Origin: Pogostemon cablin
Lineage: Eukaryota; Streptophyta; Magnoliopsida; Lamiales; Lamiaceae
Assembly: GCA_023678885.1 (NCBI GenBank)
Contig: CM042955.1
Location: 23,881,835 to 23,945,834, forward strand
Direction of reading: 5' to 3'
DNA length: 64,000 nt
The notes beneath the pieces were generated by a model, which was not told the DNA's origin, did not search any database, and saw only the letters and a program-made list of their open reading frames with translations. Position numbers and translations under genes: made by a program. Below, piece by piece: positions 10,112-23,122 of this stretch; the stretch's first letter is position 1; every line of letters starts with the position of its first letter.

Positions 10112-11481
10112 TGATGGCATTTAGATCTTTTGGTTAATGTGAACCGTTATGGTTCCATGCATTTCTAAATCAACGGAAGCAAGAAATCATAGAAACGTAC
10201 TACCTTTCACCAGGGTATGTTGAAGAAGAAAGATTCTTATCGGCAGCCTGTACAGACTTACCGTTTGGCATAACTCTCTCATCCAATATCCGATTTGAGC
10301 GATCTATACGCCAAAACAATCATCTCTTCAGTGGCTTTCCAATGGTGTATCACACGATCAGTTCGGACTTCCACATGATTTTATAAAAATTGTGGAAGTT
10401 GATAGATAGAAATAGCAAACGACCTTTCGAACTTCTGTTGTATTCCTAAGCCACGTCTTGACGTTGTGTGGGCAACGATCTACAAGATGATCTCAGTCTA
10501 CAACCCTAATCTTTCTTTCATGTGTTTAGGTGTGATTAACTTGATTTCCGGATTGATGATATTGGTTATTATATAGGCTACAATAGGGACCAGGAGGAAA
10601 AATTAGGGTTTGGGCCTCCATTGGGCTTAAGCATCCATGTTTAGCCCAAAACTTATACTTAAGTCCAATAATAATAAATCAGTCTACTAAAGAAGTATTA
10701 TTCCACTGCCACCTTAATCCCAAATTACATTTATGGGCTCCTTCTTATTATGAGCCCGTTAGTCTCCCCATGTTTAAGATTCAATGCGCATTAATTAATT
10801 AGGTTACTGACAACTCTATTGATAAATAAATTTACCGAGGTAGTACCACTCAATCTTATTATCATGCCGGAATAAATCCATCTGCAGGATTTACATGATA
10901 ATCATTATGAGTTCCTCAAGGGGACATTATCAACCAATTTCGTTAGGACACAGATTCCTTCTACAATCAACAGCACACCATAGAGACCGTACCATCTACC
11001 AACTCATCCAGCATATTGATTTATCTTTTAAATCTCACCCATTGATGAATCAAAGAAATAAACATTGCCTTACATGTCAAGGTTATTGTATAGGAATTAA
11101 GAGTACGAACATCTATAATAACAGAGATCAAGTTCTATTATATAGTCAGTATAAACCGAACGATCTCAAAGGCGGTCCTATTCAGTACACAAAGTGCACT
11201 AGTGTAATTTTATAGTCAAGACAGACTAATGCTAAATCACACTACAACCATACCGATAGATAGTCCCCATCTATCTCAGTTGTGAACATCTGTTTATACT
11301 TTATAAGGAGCCAATAATATGATCTTCCATGTGACGCCGCACACCATATTATTTACAATATAAGGTAAATGGACTTTTGCAAGAATAAATCATTACAAAC
11401 ATTTGACCACATGATTCTCATTTCAAATATTGTCAAAACATTTTTTATATAAAAGCTAGACTTTTAGTATAAAATCCAACA
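10112..11481 (-). repeat. 3' LTR of element E
   Basis: Runs from TGATGGCATTTAG to ATCCAACA on the plus strand (TGTTGG...CCATCA in sense). Inside, 10895-11350 is nearly colinear with the F LTRs in reverse orientation. Confidence 0.95.
10567..10630 (-). promoter_or_regulatory. LTR promoter of E: TATA-like box with telo-box and site II motifs
   Basis: In sense, a telo-box AAACCCTAA (10611-10603) lies directly beside GGCCCA, with AGCCCA 6 nt further upstream; about 30 bp downstream is a TATATAATA stretch (near 10575-10567). Telo-box plus site II (TGGGCY) is a known promoter pair of plant ribosomal-protein and cell-cycle genes. Function here is inferred. Confidence 0.55.
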
Positions 11482-11493
11482 ATTTCCCACTTA
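11482..11493 (-). other. Polypurine tract of element E
   Basis: In sense AAGTGGGAAATT directly precedes the LTR start TGTTGG. The same arrangement, AAGTGGGAGA, precedes the 3' LTR of F. Confidence 0.85.
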
Positions 11494-11499
11494 TACTAA

Positions 11500-14400
11500 A
11501 AGACTATGCTGTCATATTCGCTGCCATACATCTGATTCCTACTCCCACAACATGACTATCAAAAGCTTTCGCCTTAAGGTCTTTGTAATAGGATTTACTA
11601 GGTTATCATCAGATATAATTTAGGCGACAACAACCTTCCCCTCATCATAAGATTTCTCGTATCAAGTAGTACTTGCTATCTATGTGTTTAATTTCCTTAT
11701 GGACTCGTATTTCCTTCAAGTTTGCAACTGCACCATTATTATCACAATAAATTGTGATAATCTTGGACAAACTCAGAATCACATCTAAGTCCATTACGAA
11801 GTTTATAGAACTATATAGATACCTTGGCTGCCGCAAGGCTCCAATATTATCCTTTTTTCATGGTGGAGTCCGAAATATATTTCTATATAATCACTCCTCC
11901 ATATTATGGATTTACTTCCATTAATCACATAACCTTGAGGTGGGTTTAAGACCGTCTTCATGATTTGAAAAACCAAATCTAAGTAACCGTCAAGAAATAA
12001 TAAATTATTCCGATAAGCTTACATATAATTTCCAGTCCTCTTCAAGCACTTCAAATATGTCTTACCATAATTCAATATTCTTGTTCCGGATTACCTTGAT
12101 ACCCACTGTCTATGCCTTTGGCAAAACAGATATCCAATCTCGTGCATAGCATTCCATAGATTAAGCTTCCTTATTGTTGAAGCATAAGGAATTGCATTTA
12201 TCTATTTTATCTTTTTCTGTGTCTTAAAACACAAATCCTTAGATAAAGTCACATGCTAAAACGAGTAAGGATTGTATCATTTCATGAAGCTTAATATAAG
12301 CACAACATCCTTTCTTGTGATCATTATCACCATGATCGCAGGGATATATTTTTCTTCTCTTAAGTCCTTCATCTCATACTGCTTTATTAACCATACCCAT
12401 ATACTCGACAATACTCTTTCATTGTCTTCAATGAGCAAGATACCATCTACATACATACAAGAAATACCACCACGTTTCCATCACTCTTTTAAATACACAA
12501 GACCAATTCGAGCAATGATTATATCCATATGACTGGATTTCCTAATCAAAACAGATGTTCTATGATCTTAAAACTTACTTTAGTCCATCGATGGACACTT
12601 TTAAGCTTACATTCAAAATGCTCTTAGCACTTTGCAATGAATCACTCTGGTTGCTTCACATAGATGTTTTCCTCAAGACTTCCAATCAGGAAAGCTATCT
12701 TAACATCTATTTGCTTTACCTCATAATTAATATGAGCAGCAACAGATAAAAGAGTCCGGATCTACACCGTATGATCCTTATTTATTTTGTATGACTACTT
12801 CCAATGGGTTTTACACCATTTAGTTGTCCTACAAGCTCCCAGATTCTGATTTAAAATCCATATATTTTATTTCCTAATTCATTGCAACTTACTAAGATTC
12901 CGCATTTTGATCTTGTAGTGCTTCATCGTATCCGTGGGTCAATTTCATATTTACTAGGGACCAAATCTCACGACTCTCCCAAAACATAAATATATTCGAT
13001 TGTGAAATAACCCTCCCACTACAACAAGACACAACATGTAATTGTGCATCAGACGTGACACACGATGCAGTTTACTTTTGATATATCCTCTTGTATTATT
13101 GGTTCTAAAATTTGTGTTTCCTTTCTCACACCTGTGATTTATTATGTAGTCCTCCAAAAATCTAGTGTTAGCATTCACAATCACTTTCTGATCTTTTGGA
13201 CTTATTTAAATAAACCACCCTTCATTTTTCTAGGATTTCCCAAAATGAATTTAGTAATTCCAAATAATTCATCATCTATCTAACCATTTCCATAAGAGTC
13301 CTATTCCTTCTATCCACCACACTATACAAATTGTGTTTGCCCAGTTTAGTTAACTTGTGATTCAATCCCAACCTCTGACTAATAGCTCCTAACTATCCTA
13401 AGATGTACTCGCCATCACGATTAAATCGTAATGACTTGATATATTTTCCATAACGCTTTACCGTATCGGTCATGCACTGCTTGAATTAATCATAGTACTC
13501 AGACTTGCAGTGCATCAAATAAATATATCTTGTTTCTAGAATAATCGTCGAATATTCATAACCACCTCTTGACAGGATAATCTTAGGATCGCTTAAAACA
13601 GAATGAATTATTTCCAACATATCTTTTCATGACTCTATACCCCTTTGCCTTGTATAGACAATTTGGTCATCTTCACTTCCAAATAAGACTCACAAGTTTG
13701 ATAGTTTTCACTTCCAATAAACCTAACGGTCAATCAGCTATCAACTTTTGAATCGTACTTAAGTAAAATGATCTAAACTTAGATGCCAAAAGTATATTTA
13801 GTTCATTTTCTAAGGTTCATTTCTCTTATATAATTAGAAGATGCATTATTAATTTCTATTTATTGCATCTGTGGGATAAACATGATTTAAGAGTGTACAA
13901 ATTGTCACTGTCGTACCATAACAGATTATGGCTCCATCCTTCATTATAATGACCATATCATTTAAATGAAATAGAGTATCTATCCGTTAATACATAGAAA
14001 ACATAAATAAAATTCTTTCTATGAAAACGTACGTGAAGATAATTTCTCAAAATCAAACGTTTATTCCTATCATAAGATAAATAAATAACTCCCACTGTAA
14101 AAACCACTACTTTTATAGCTTACTCATGTACTTAATTATCTTATCATCACTTAGTTATAAACATTTAATGATTCTGGTATCTACACGCAATGTGTTAGTA
14201 AACGCCATCACTAATCATGTTTAAACAACTAGTGAAAAAGAAACTGACCTTGTTCACAACTAGATGAAATTTGTTTTCCTTCGCCATATGTTTTGTCAGG
14301 AATCTCCTACCATATACAAAATCTTATAATTCAAGTGAAACTTGCTTAAAACGTTAAGGCAAATTATGAAGAATAAATTGAGCTATGTTTTCCCTTCAAT

Positions 14401-14760
14401 TTTAATTCCTAGTATTTCCAATTCATTCAACAAGTAAACCATGATCTCTTGCCTTTCTTACTTTCTCTTGTATCAGAAGAGTCGCACGAGACCATCATGT
14501 TTATATAAACTTCTCACCTCTTCACTAGAGACTTTCATAGGTACTAGAGGGCATATCTAGTGAGAACACATTTTTATTTTCTTAAGCAGTAAGAATTAAA
14601 ACCAAGATTCTTTTCAACTATTTATTTTGGACCAATAAGTATGTTTTCTTTCAGTTAACAATAAGAGAAACAAACTATTTGAAAATTCAGAGAATCAACT
14701 AAATAAATACGACGATCAAACTCTTCGAATTTAAATTTTATATTGATTTCCTCAATAAAT
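11500..14760 (-). pseudogene. Decayed copia gag-pol of element E
   Basis: Only fragments are readable. RNase H is the best: 11645-11836 encodes DNNGAVANLKEIRVHKEIKHID, a copia RNase H end. Reverse transcriptase fragments lie at about 12000-12950 and integrase fragments around 13050-13400, both colinear in reverse with 50400-51830 of element F. Gag-like sequence lies upstream toward 14760. Stops interrupt every stretch, and no catalytic motif can be confirmed intact. No product is expected. Confidence 0.75.
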
Positions 14761-16378
14761 AATATAAAATAAACTCACCGACATCTCAAATCACCGTGAA
14801 TTTGCATGCCACGTTAGTGTGGATGTATACAAACCCTAACCTTCACAAGAGAAGGTTTTATCCATTAATTCCATACGTCATAATTTACCTTATGACTCAA
14901 TGATTAATAGTCGGTTGTCCTTTAGCCATGCAATTTGATAGCAGTGACTCCGTTGGGAGGATACATATTAATTGCACCTAAGTGTATACCATTATTTGAT
15001 ACTAAGTACGTTACCTAAGCTTGTGTGCCTTACAGTTGGAGAAGTTCACACGCGCTCAAATAATTTCCTATAACAATCAATTACTTATTTATACCAGTGA
15101 TCCGCAAATAATACTCATCCGTTGAGGAGGAAAGCACTATAACCGACTCATAAGCTTACTTGCATCACATTACAAACACGAAGCTAGTTGTGCCGACTAG
15201 CAACGACGCTTGAGCCCTTCTATCTCTTCTAGCTGTGTCGTTGTCCCTGCTGACAATCGTACACCCATGCTGACACCCCTGCAGATTGTGCCAGCCATGC
15301 CAGCCAATCGTGCCGACACCCCTGCAGATTGTGCCGCCAATCTCCAACAGGTCGTGCCACCTCTATTTGATTAGTATTGCCGCCTTTTGAAACTTGGAGC
15401 AAAAACAAAATGAACGAGCCACTCCGACAACTGTCGGCTATGGCTTCCAGTCGCGCCATCTCTTCTCCAGCAATCGTAACCCATCCTCCGTGACAGACCA
15501 CCACGCCATGCCGCAGCCCATCTTTCATCTTGCGCAACACGACAGGTAGACACGACCTTAAGAATGCACTGACCCACACAGAATTCACTGCCGACTCGAC
15601 CAAAAAATAGGTAACCCATTCGGAACCTGTGCAGACCCAACCAGATGTTGTGAGGACCCGATCGTGATCACTGCTGACTCGATCATAAAATCATCATTCT
15701 CGATCAGTACCTTGCTTGGTCTCGACCTCACCTGCTCAGCCTTGAAACTCTGACGAACCTGTGAATAACATGCATCTGTCTGCTGTGTTCTCACTGAACA
15801 GGCCTTCCGAAAACGTCTGGGCCAGGGCCAGCACATGCAGTTGCTGAACCAGTCGCCGACGTCGCAAGTTTGGAAGTCGACCTGCGAGTGGCAGCAGCAA
15901 CACACGCCCACCATGATCCGCCCAGTGACTTTTCACACCTGTCCGCTGTACAGCCTACGCGTCGAGCCACCACCACCCTCCTGGCTTGCCTTCTATCATC
16001 GCAGATAGGATTCGCCACTTCAGCCATCAAAAGTTGTCGATGCAGCGCCGTGTAATCTCCGATCAGCAGCAACATGGTTTAATCGGGTCAGGCGACCCAC
16101 TGCACGTCTCCCATCTTTCACCATCCACGAACGCTTATTATGCCATCACCAGCCCCGCTGTGTCCGCCGACCATGGTGTAACTGAGGGTGAACGTGCGTG
16201 TGGTGTACAATTAGAGTTTTGCAGCCATTAATTAAAACCTAGGGTTTATACAGATTGCTCAAAATATCAAAACCCTAACTATCATGCGATCATTATTCAA
16301 GAATAATTCACATAATTCAGCTTAAACCCTAGCCTAATGTGTCACGTTTAGTCTTAGAATCTACGCTCTTATACCAAT
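14761..16378 (-). other. Second leader copy of element E, with GC-rich block and extra PBS
   Basis: 14800-15163 matches (in reverse) the F leader at about 48840-49240. 15164-16240 is a GC-rich block in strong contrast to its AT-rich surroundings; short ORFs in it are not recognisable. 16241-16364 repeats the PBS-proximal leader, and a second PBS-like sequence (GCTCTTATACCA on the plus strand) lies at 16365-16376. The same order, leader then GC-rich block, recurs at 19180-20028, so this is a duplication. Confidence 0.75.
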
Positions 16379-16491
16379 TGATGGCATTTGGATATTTTGG
16401 TTAACGTGAACTGTTAGGGTTCCATGCGTTTCTAAATCAGCAGAAGCAAGAAATCATAGAAACGTATTACCTTTCACCAGGGTATGTTGAA
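16379..16491 (-). repeat. 113-bp LTR end embedded inside element E
   Basis: Matches the PBS-proximal end of the E LTR from TGATGGCATTTGG to TATGTTGAA and then stops abruptly, joined to CTCATCCGTTGGG, which in the other leader copy lies at 15113. With the adjacent PBS it shows that an LTR-PBS-leader segment was duplicated inside the element. Confidence 0.88.
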
Positions 16492-16520
16492 ACTCATCCG
16501 TTGGGAAGGAAGGCACTAAA

Positions 16521-19179
16521 AATGACTCATAAGTTTACTTGCATCACTTAATAAATCAATAATGGAGGTCGCGGGATCATGACCAATCCCTCTCCCACTT
16601 AGTTATTTAACAAGAGGGTTTTTCGCATGCATACAATATCACAGATATAATTATACAAATAAATATGCTATTATTATGGCAAATAAGGCAGTAAGTCAAA
16701 TAACACATGCATCCAATCTATATATATAATAATTGATAAATAAAGCAACTATAGCAATTATATATAATTGCAAGAAAATACTTGTCAAATATAGAATTGA
16801 CTAGGTCAACTCTCTAAGCAAATAAACAAAAGGCTTGCACAACAAGAAGGTATATCTTGTACCCCAAGAAAACCAACTCGCACACAGACCCACATCAAAA
16901 TGACTCATAAGTTTACTTGCATCACTTAATAAATCAATAATGGAGGCCACGGGATCATGACCAATCCCTCTCCCACTTAGTTATTTAACAAGAGGGTTTT
17001 TCGCATGCATACAATATCACATATATAATTATGCAAATAAATATGCTATTATTATGGCAAATAAGGCAGTAAGTCAAATAACACATGCATCCAATCTATA
17101 TATATAATAATAATTGATAAATAAAGCAACTATAGCAATTATATATAAGGAAAGAAAATACTTGTCAAATATAGAATTGACTAGGTCAACTCTCTAAGCA
17201 AATAAACAAAAGGCTTGCACAACAAGAAGGTATATCTTGTACCCCAAGAAAACCAACTCGCACACAGACCCACAGCATAATGACTCATAAGTTTACTTGC
17301 ATCACTTAATAAATCAATAATGGAGGCCGCGGGATCATGACTAATCCCTGTCCCACTTAGTTATTTAACAAGAGGGTTTTTCGCATGCATACAATATCAC
17401 AGATATAATTATGCAAATAAATATGCTATTATTATGGCAAATAAGGCAGTAAGTCAAATAACGCATGCATCCAATCTAAATATATAATAATAATTGATAA
17501 ATAAAGCAACTATAGCAATTATATATAAGGAAAGAAAATACTTGTCAAATATAAAATTGACTAGGTCAACTCTCTAAGCAAATAAACAAAAGGCTTGCAC
17601 AACAAGAAGGTATATCTTGTACCCCAAGAAAACCAACTCGCACACAGACCCACAGCAAAATGACTCATAAGTTTACTTGCATCACTTAATAAATCAATAA
17701 TGGAGGCCACGAGATCATGACCAATCCCTCTCCCACTTAGTTATTTAACAAGAGGGTTTTTCGCATGCATACAATATCACATATATAATTATGCAAATAA
17801 ATATGCTATTATTATTGCAAATAAGGCAGTAAGTCAAATAACACATGCATCCAATCTATATATATAATAATAATTGATAAATAAAGCAACTATAGCAATT
17901 ATATATAAGGAAAGAAAATACTTGTCAAATATAGAATTGACTAGGTCAACTCTCTAAGCAAATAAACAAAAGGCTTGCACAACAAGAAGGTATATCTTGT
18001 ACCCCAAGAAAACCAACTCGCACACAGACCCACAGCATAATGACTCATAAGTTTACTTGCATCACTTAATAAATCAATAATGGAGGCCGCGGGATCATGA
18101 CTAATCCCTGTCCCACTTAGTTATTTAACAAGAGGGTTTTTCGCATGCATACAATATCACAGATATAATTATGCAAATAAATATGCTATTATTATGGCAA
18201 ATAAGGCAGTAAGTCAAATAACGCATGCATCCAATCTAAATATATAATAATAATTGATAAATAAAGCAACTATAGCAATTATATATAAGGAAAGAAAATA
18301 CTTGTCAAATATAGAATTGACTAGGTCAACTCTCTAAGCAAATAAACAAAAGGCTTGCACAACAAGAAGGTATATCTTGTACCCCAAGAAAACCAACTCG
18401 CACACAGACCCACAGCAAAATGACTCATAAGTTTACTTGCATCACTTAATAAATCAATAATGGAGGCCACGGGATCATGACCAATCCCTCTCCCACTTAG
18501 TTATTTAACAAGAGGGTTTTTCGCATGCATACAATATCACAGATATAATTATGCAAATAAATATGCTATTATTATTGCAAATAAGGCAGTAAGTCAAATA
18601 ACACATGCATCCAATCTATATATATAATAATAATTGATAAATAAAGCAACTATAGCAATTATATATAAGGAAAGAAAATACTTGTCAAATATAGAATTGA
18701 CTAGGTCAACTCTCTAAGCAAATAAACAAAAGGCTTGCACAACAAGAAGGTATATCTTGTACCCCAAGAAAACCAACTCGCACACAGACCCACAGCATAA
18801 TGACTCATAAGTTTACTTGCATCACTTAATAAATCAATAATGGAGGCCGCGGGATCATGACCAATCCCTCTCCCACTTAGTTATTTAACAAGAGGGTTTT
18901 TCGCATGCATACAATATCACAGATATAATTATGCAAATAAATATGCTGTTATTATGGCAAATAAGGCAGTAAGTCAAATAACACATGCATCCAATCTAAA
19001 TATATAATAATAATTGATAAATAAAGCAACTATAGCAATTATATATAAGGAAAGAAAATACTTGTCAAATATAGAATTGACTAGGTCTACTCTCTAAGCA
19101 AATAAACAAAAGGCTTGCACAACAAGAAGGTATATCTTGTACACCAAGAAAACCAACTTGCACACAGACCCACAGCAAA
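16521..19179. repeat. Seven tandem copies of a 380-bp repeat in the leader of E
   Basis: Copies start (AATGACTCATAAG) at 16521, 16899, 17279, 17659, 18039, 18419 and 18799, and the last ends near 19179. Spacing is 378 then 380 bp throughout. Copies 3 and 5 share several private variants (CTAATCCCTG, ACGCATGC, ATCTAAATAT), while copies 2, 4 and 6 share another set, an alternating two-monomer pattern. The repeat is AT-rich with no ORF. Part of one monomer has a single-copy counterpart in F near 48700-48780, in reverse. Confidence 0.97.
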
Positions 19180-20028
19180 ACTGTCGCTCCCCACGTGTAA
19201 ACGCGCGTTGGAAATTCTGAACTTCTGCTGGACACAATACTATTATCGAAAACACGAAGCTGGTCGTGCCGGAGCTACTCGGTGGTTGTGCCGACCAGCA
19301 ACGACGCTCGAGCCCTTCTATCCCTTCCAGCCGTGTCGTTGTCCCTGCTGACAATCGTACACCCATCGTCAGGTTCTCGCCGGTGCGGATCGTGCCGGCC
19401 ATGCCAACTAATCGTACCGACACCCCTGCAGATCATGCTGCCAATCTCCAACAGGTCGTGCCACCTCTATTTGATTAGTATTGCCGACTTTCGAAACTTG
19501 CAGCAAAAATAAAATAAGCGAGCCACTCCGACAACTGTCGGCTATGGATTCCGATCGCGCCACCTCTTCTCCAGCAATCGTATCCAATCTCCAATAGGTC
19601 GTACAGTTACGCGTCGAGCCACCACCACCCTCCTGGCTTGCCTTCTATCGTCGCAGATAGAAGTCGCCACTTCAGCCATCAAAAGTTGTCGATGCAGCGC
19701 CGTGTAATCTCCGATCAGCAGCAATATGGTTTAATCGGGTTAGGCGACCCGCTGCACGTCTCCCATCTTTCACCATCCACGAACGCTTATTATGCCATCA
19801 CCAGCCCCGCTATGTCCGCCGACCATGGAGTAACCGAGGGTGAACGTGCGTGTGGTGTACAATTAGAGTTTTGCAGCCATGAATTAAAACCTAGGGTTTA
19901 TACAGATTGCTCAAAATATCAAAACCCTAACTATCATGCGATCATTATTCAAGGATAATTCACGTAATTCACCTTAAACCCTAGCCTAATGTGTCACGTT
20001 TAGCCTTAGAACCTACGCTCTTATACCA
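19180..20028 (-). other. First leader copy of element E: GC-rich block, leader and PBS
   Basis: 19180-19880 is GC-rich and matches 15164-16240 with gaps; 19880-20016 is the PBS-proximal leader. The PBS at 20017-20028 reads TGGTATAAGAGC in sense, one mismatch from the initiator-Met site TGGTATCAGAGC. The GC-rich block could be captured host sequence, but I recognise no domain. Confidence 0.75.
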
Positions 20029-20030
20029 AT

Positions 20031-21399
20031 TGATGGCATTTGGATATTTTGGTTAATGTGAACTGTTAGGGTTCCATGTGTTTCTAAATCAGCGAAAGCA
20101 AGAAATCATAGAAACGTATTACCTTTCACCAGGGTATGTTGAAGAAGAAAGATTCTCGCCGGTAGCCTGCGTAGCCTCATCGTTTTAGCCATAACTCTCT
20201 CATTCGATATCAGATCGGAGCGATCTATATGCTAAAATGATCCTCTTCAGTGGCTTTCTAAAAATATATCACATGCTCAGTTTGGACATCCACAAGATTT
20301 TATAAAAATCATGCAATTTGAGAAATAGAAATAGCAAATGACCTTCCGGTCTTCTGTTGTTTCCTAAGCCACGTCTTAACGTTATGTGGGCAACGATCTA
20401 TAAGACGATCTCACTCTACAACCCTAATCTGCCTTTCATGTGTTTAGGCGTGATTTACTTGATTTCTGGATTGATGAGATTGGCTATTATATAGGCTACA
20501 ATAGGGACCAGGAGGAGAAATCAGGGTTTAGGCCTCCATTGGGCTTAAACATCCAAGTTTAGCCCAAAACTTATACTTAAGTCCAATAATAATAAATCTG
20601 TCCAATAGAGAAATATTATTGCACTGCCACCCTAATCCCAAATTATGTTTATAGGCTCCTCTTATTATGAGCTCGTTATTCTCCCCGTGTTTAAGATTCA
20701 ATGCCCATTAATTAATTAAGTTATTGACAACTCTATTAATTAATATATTTACCGAGAGTAGTACCACACAATCTTATTATCATGCCAGAATAAATTCACA
20801 TGCAAGGTTTACATGATAATCATTATGATCTCCTCAAGTGGACATCATCAACCAATTCGTTAGGACACGAATTCATTCTACAATCAATATTACACCATAG
20901 AGACAATATCATCTTCCAACTCACCGAGCATATTGATTTATCTTTTAAATCTCACCCATTGATGAATCAAAGAAATAAATATTACCTTACGTGTTGAGGT
21001 TATTGTATAGGGATTAAGAGTACGAATATCTATAATAACAGAGATCAAGTTCTATTATATAGTCAGTATAAACCGAACAATCTCAACGGTGGTACAATTC
21101 AATACACAAAGTGCACTAGTGCAATTTTATAGTCAAGACAGACTAATGCCAAATCACACTACAACCATACCAATAGATAGTCCCCGTTTATCTCAGTTGT
21201 GAACATCTATTTATACTTTATAAGGAGCCGATAATATGATTTTCCGCGTGACGCTGCACACCACATTATCTACAATATAAAGTAAATGGACTCTTGCAAG
21301 AATAAATCATTGTAAACATTTGATCACATGATTCTCATTTCAAATATTGTCAAAACATTGTTTATACAAAAAACTAGACTTTTAGTATACAATCCAACA
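20031..21399 (-). repeat. 5' LTR of element E
   Basis: TGATGGCATTTGG to ATCCAACA on the plus strand. The telo-box of the left copy is altered here (TCAGGGTTT instead of TTAGGGTTT). The end is followed by the target duplication CAATT. Confidence 0.95.
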
Positions 21400-21404
21400 C
21401 AATT

Positions 21405-21420
21405 GAAGGGATAGGATAGT
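21405..21420 (-). pseudogene. 16-bp sliver of the Tat-lineage RT between two insertions
   Basis: Only these bases and the adjoining duplications separate element E from element C. With the outer flanks at 10111 and 42355 they restore an in-frame conserved RT segment of the Tat remnant, which independently proves both insertions. Confidence 0.85.
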
Positions 21421-23085
21421 TGATGGGTGTTTTCTCAACACATAATTTTAATCCCCAAGTATGAAGGATATCAATTGTAGTTTCGAAGGTGACCAAGTTA
21501 AATATCGAATCCACGGGACGTGTAAATATCAATTTAATTACGTTCTAGTAGATTATGACTATTTTGGAAATATAATAATTGGTTTGTAAACTAACAACTA
21601 AAATAGCAAATAAATAACAAGAACAAGAGAAGAGTTGTTGTGATCAAGTAAGATGATAGGTAGTTCGTCAGGCCATCCAGTTTTATTCGTTAATTCATAC
21701 TTTCGTGTGTCAATATCCGACTCTGCCTTGTGGTTTATGGACGCATCACTAGACCATACAAATTCACTCTATAGACATAAGTAAATATGCGTATAACACG
21801 TGTGAATATCCTCGGAGCAAGACGTATACTTTACCTCCCTTTCTAGGTACTATCATAATCAATTATTTCCTGTGCACTTAGTACTCTAACCCAATTTGAT
21901 CTCCCTTTTTGGGTACTATGAAGTTATACTCTTTATCCTACTTGTTAACCCGAATTCAATTCAATTAACAAATATTCATATAAGACGGTTCTAATAAAAC
22001 CTCGAAATCCCTTCACTTAGAATTATAACTATAAACCCTGCTCATTAGTGAACGCACTCAATCAATAACCATGTTATGCATTCAGACTCTACACAACGAT
22101 TATCGATGCACAAAACAACTATGAGTATGGATTAAAAACGCACAATCTTATATAAACTAAACCACAAGTAGTGTTGTACGGAGTATACACACGAAATACA
22201 AATCAACTCATGAAACCTTCATAACCCTAGAACTACCGAAGTGGCTCTAGCCCATGATTGATCTAGGAACAATCATGGTTAGATGGACCGATCTTACTTG
22301 AACCTCCAGCGAAATTCTGTCACAGCCCCTCCGGATGGTGATTGGTGATGTTGGTGATTGGTGATCTTCGTGATCTTCGTGATGATTTCCTTGACTGCAT
22401 GAGCCTCCTTTTATACTTGTAATCATGTCTCTAGGGCTTGGAATGGGCTTTTCAAGTGTTCCCACGCATTTTGGCCTCGAAAATCCAGATAAGGTAAGTT
22501 TCCGCGTTTTGGTTTGACCTCGTCAAACAGGTCGAACCACTAGCCACAGGTCGAACCACAAGTCGAACCCTGCTACTGGACATATTCTACACTTGGTTCG
22601 ACCTCTTGTACAGGTCGAACCACTCCCTCACAGGTCGAACCTCAGGTCGAACCATGCTACTGGACAATTTCTGCTCCTGGTTCGACCAACTGTCAGGTGA
22701 ACCCCAACGTCGTGGTCGAATCACACTTCTTTTGAACTGGTTCGACCATGGTTCGACCTGATGAACATGTCGAACCCCTTGAGTCGTGGTCGAACCTACC
22801 TCCTACACTCTTCCAACGCTGGTTCGACCTGCTGGAGAGGTTGAACCCTCCTCCAACAAGTCGAACCCACCTCTCTCCTTGGTGGTTCGCGTGGTCTCGA
22901 CTTCGTCTCTTCAATTCTTGGCACTTCCACTCTGATTTTGCTATGAAAACCACTTAAATAGCTCCACTAACACCTGATTCATGCTAATTCACAATATATA
23001 TAGGTTTTTCACATATTTCCACATCAAAACTCTCCAAAACTAGCACAAAACATGATACCAAACTTGTGAATTTACACACTCATCA
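21421..23085 (-). repeat. 3' LTR of element C
   Basis: 1665 bp, close to the right copy. A short GATCTTCGT repeat near 22365 has one unit fewer than in the right LTR, a slippage difference after insertion. Confidence 0.95.
22408..22885 (-). promoter_or_regulatory. U3 promoter of element C with GGTTCGACC hairpin array
   Basis: In sense a TATA box GTATAAAAG (22416-22408) lies just downstream of an array of GGTTCGACC/GGTCGAACC nonamers at about 22515-22870. Several are slightly mutated here (for example GGTTTGACC). The right LTR carries the better-kept copy at 41671-42130, including a perfect 11-bp stem with 5-nt loop at 42014-42040. Confidence 0.75.
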
Positions 23086-23122
23086 AACCCCCAAACTTAC
23101 ATGTTGCTCGTTCCGAGGCAAC
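23086..23122 (-). other. Polypurine tract and stem-loop of element C
   Basis: In sense GTAAGTTTGGGGGTT abuts the LTR. The stem-loop at 23103-23122 has arms GTTGC-TCG and CGAGCAAC, a GAA loop and the same bulged C as element 1. Confidence 0.85.

Larger units (their letters stand above)
10112..21399 (-). mobile_element. Element E: Ty1/copia retrotransposon with expanded leader, TSD CAATT
   Basis: LTRs of 1370 bp (10112-11481) and 1369 bp (20031-21399) are flanked by the 5-bp duplication CAATT (10107-10111 and 21400-21404). A PBS of initiator-Met type abuts the right LTR and a polypurine tract abuts the left, giving minus orientation. The interior holds a decayed pol, two copies of a GC-rich leader block, an extra PBS plus LTR end, and seven 380-bp repeats. 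LTR copies differ by roughly 8-10% in the parts I compared, so it is older than the other complete elements here. It belongs to the same broad family as element F. Confidence 0.95.

Noticed and set aside
16521..19179. CRISPR-like or centromeric satellite interpretation of the 380-bp array
   Set aside because: There are no unique spacers, the repeats are head-to-tail, and the array lies within a retrotransposon between its PBS and gag.
22515..22885. TTC/GAA arrays as heat-shock elements
   Set aside because: The TTC and GAA units do not keep the alternating 2-nt spacing of a heat-shock element.
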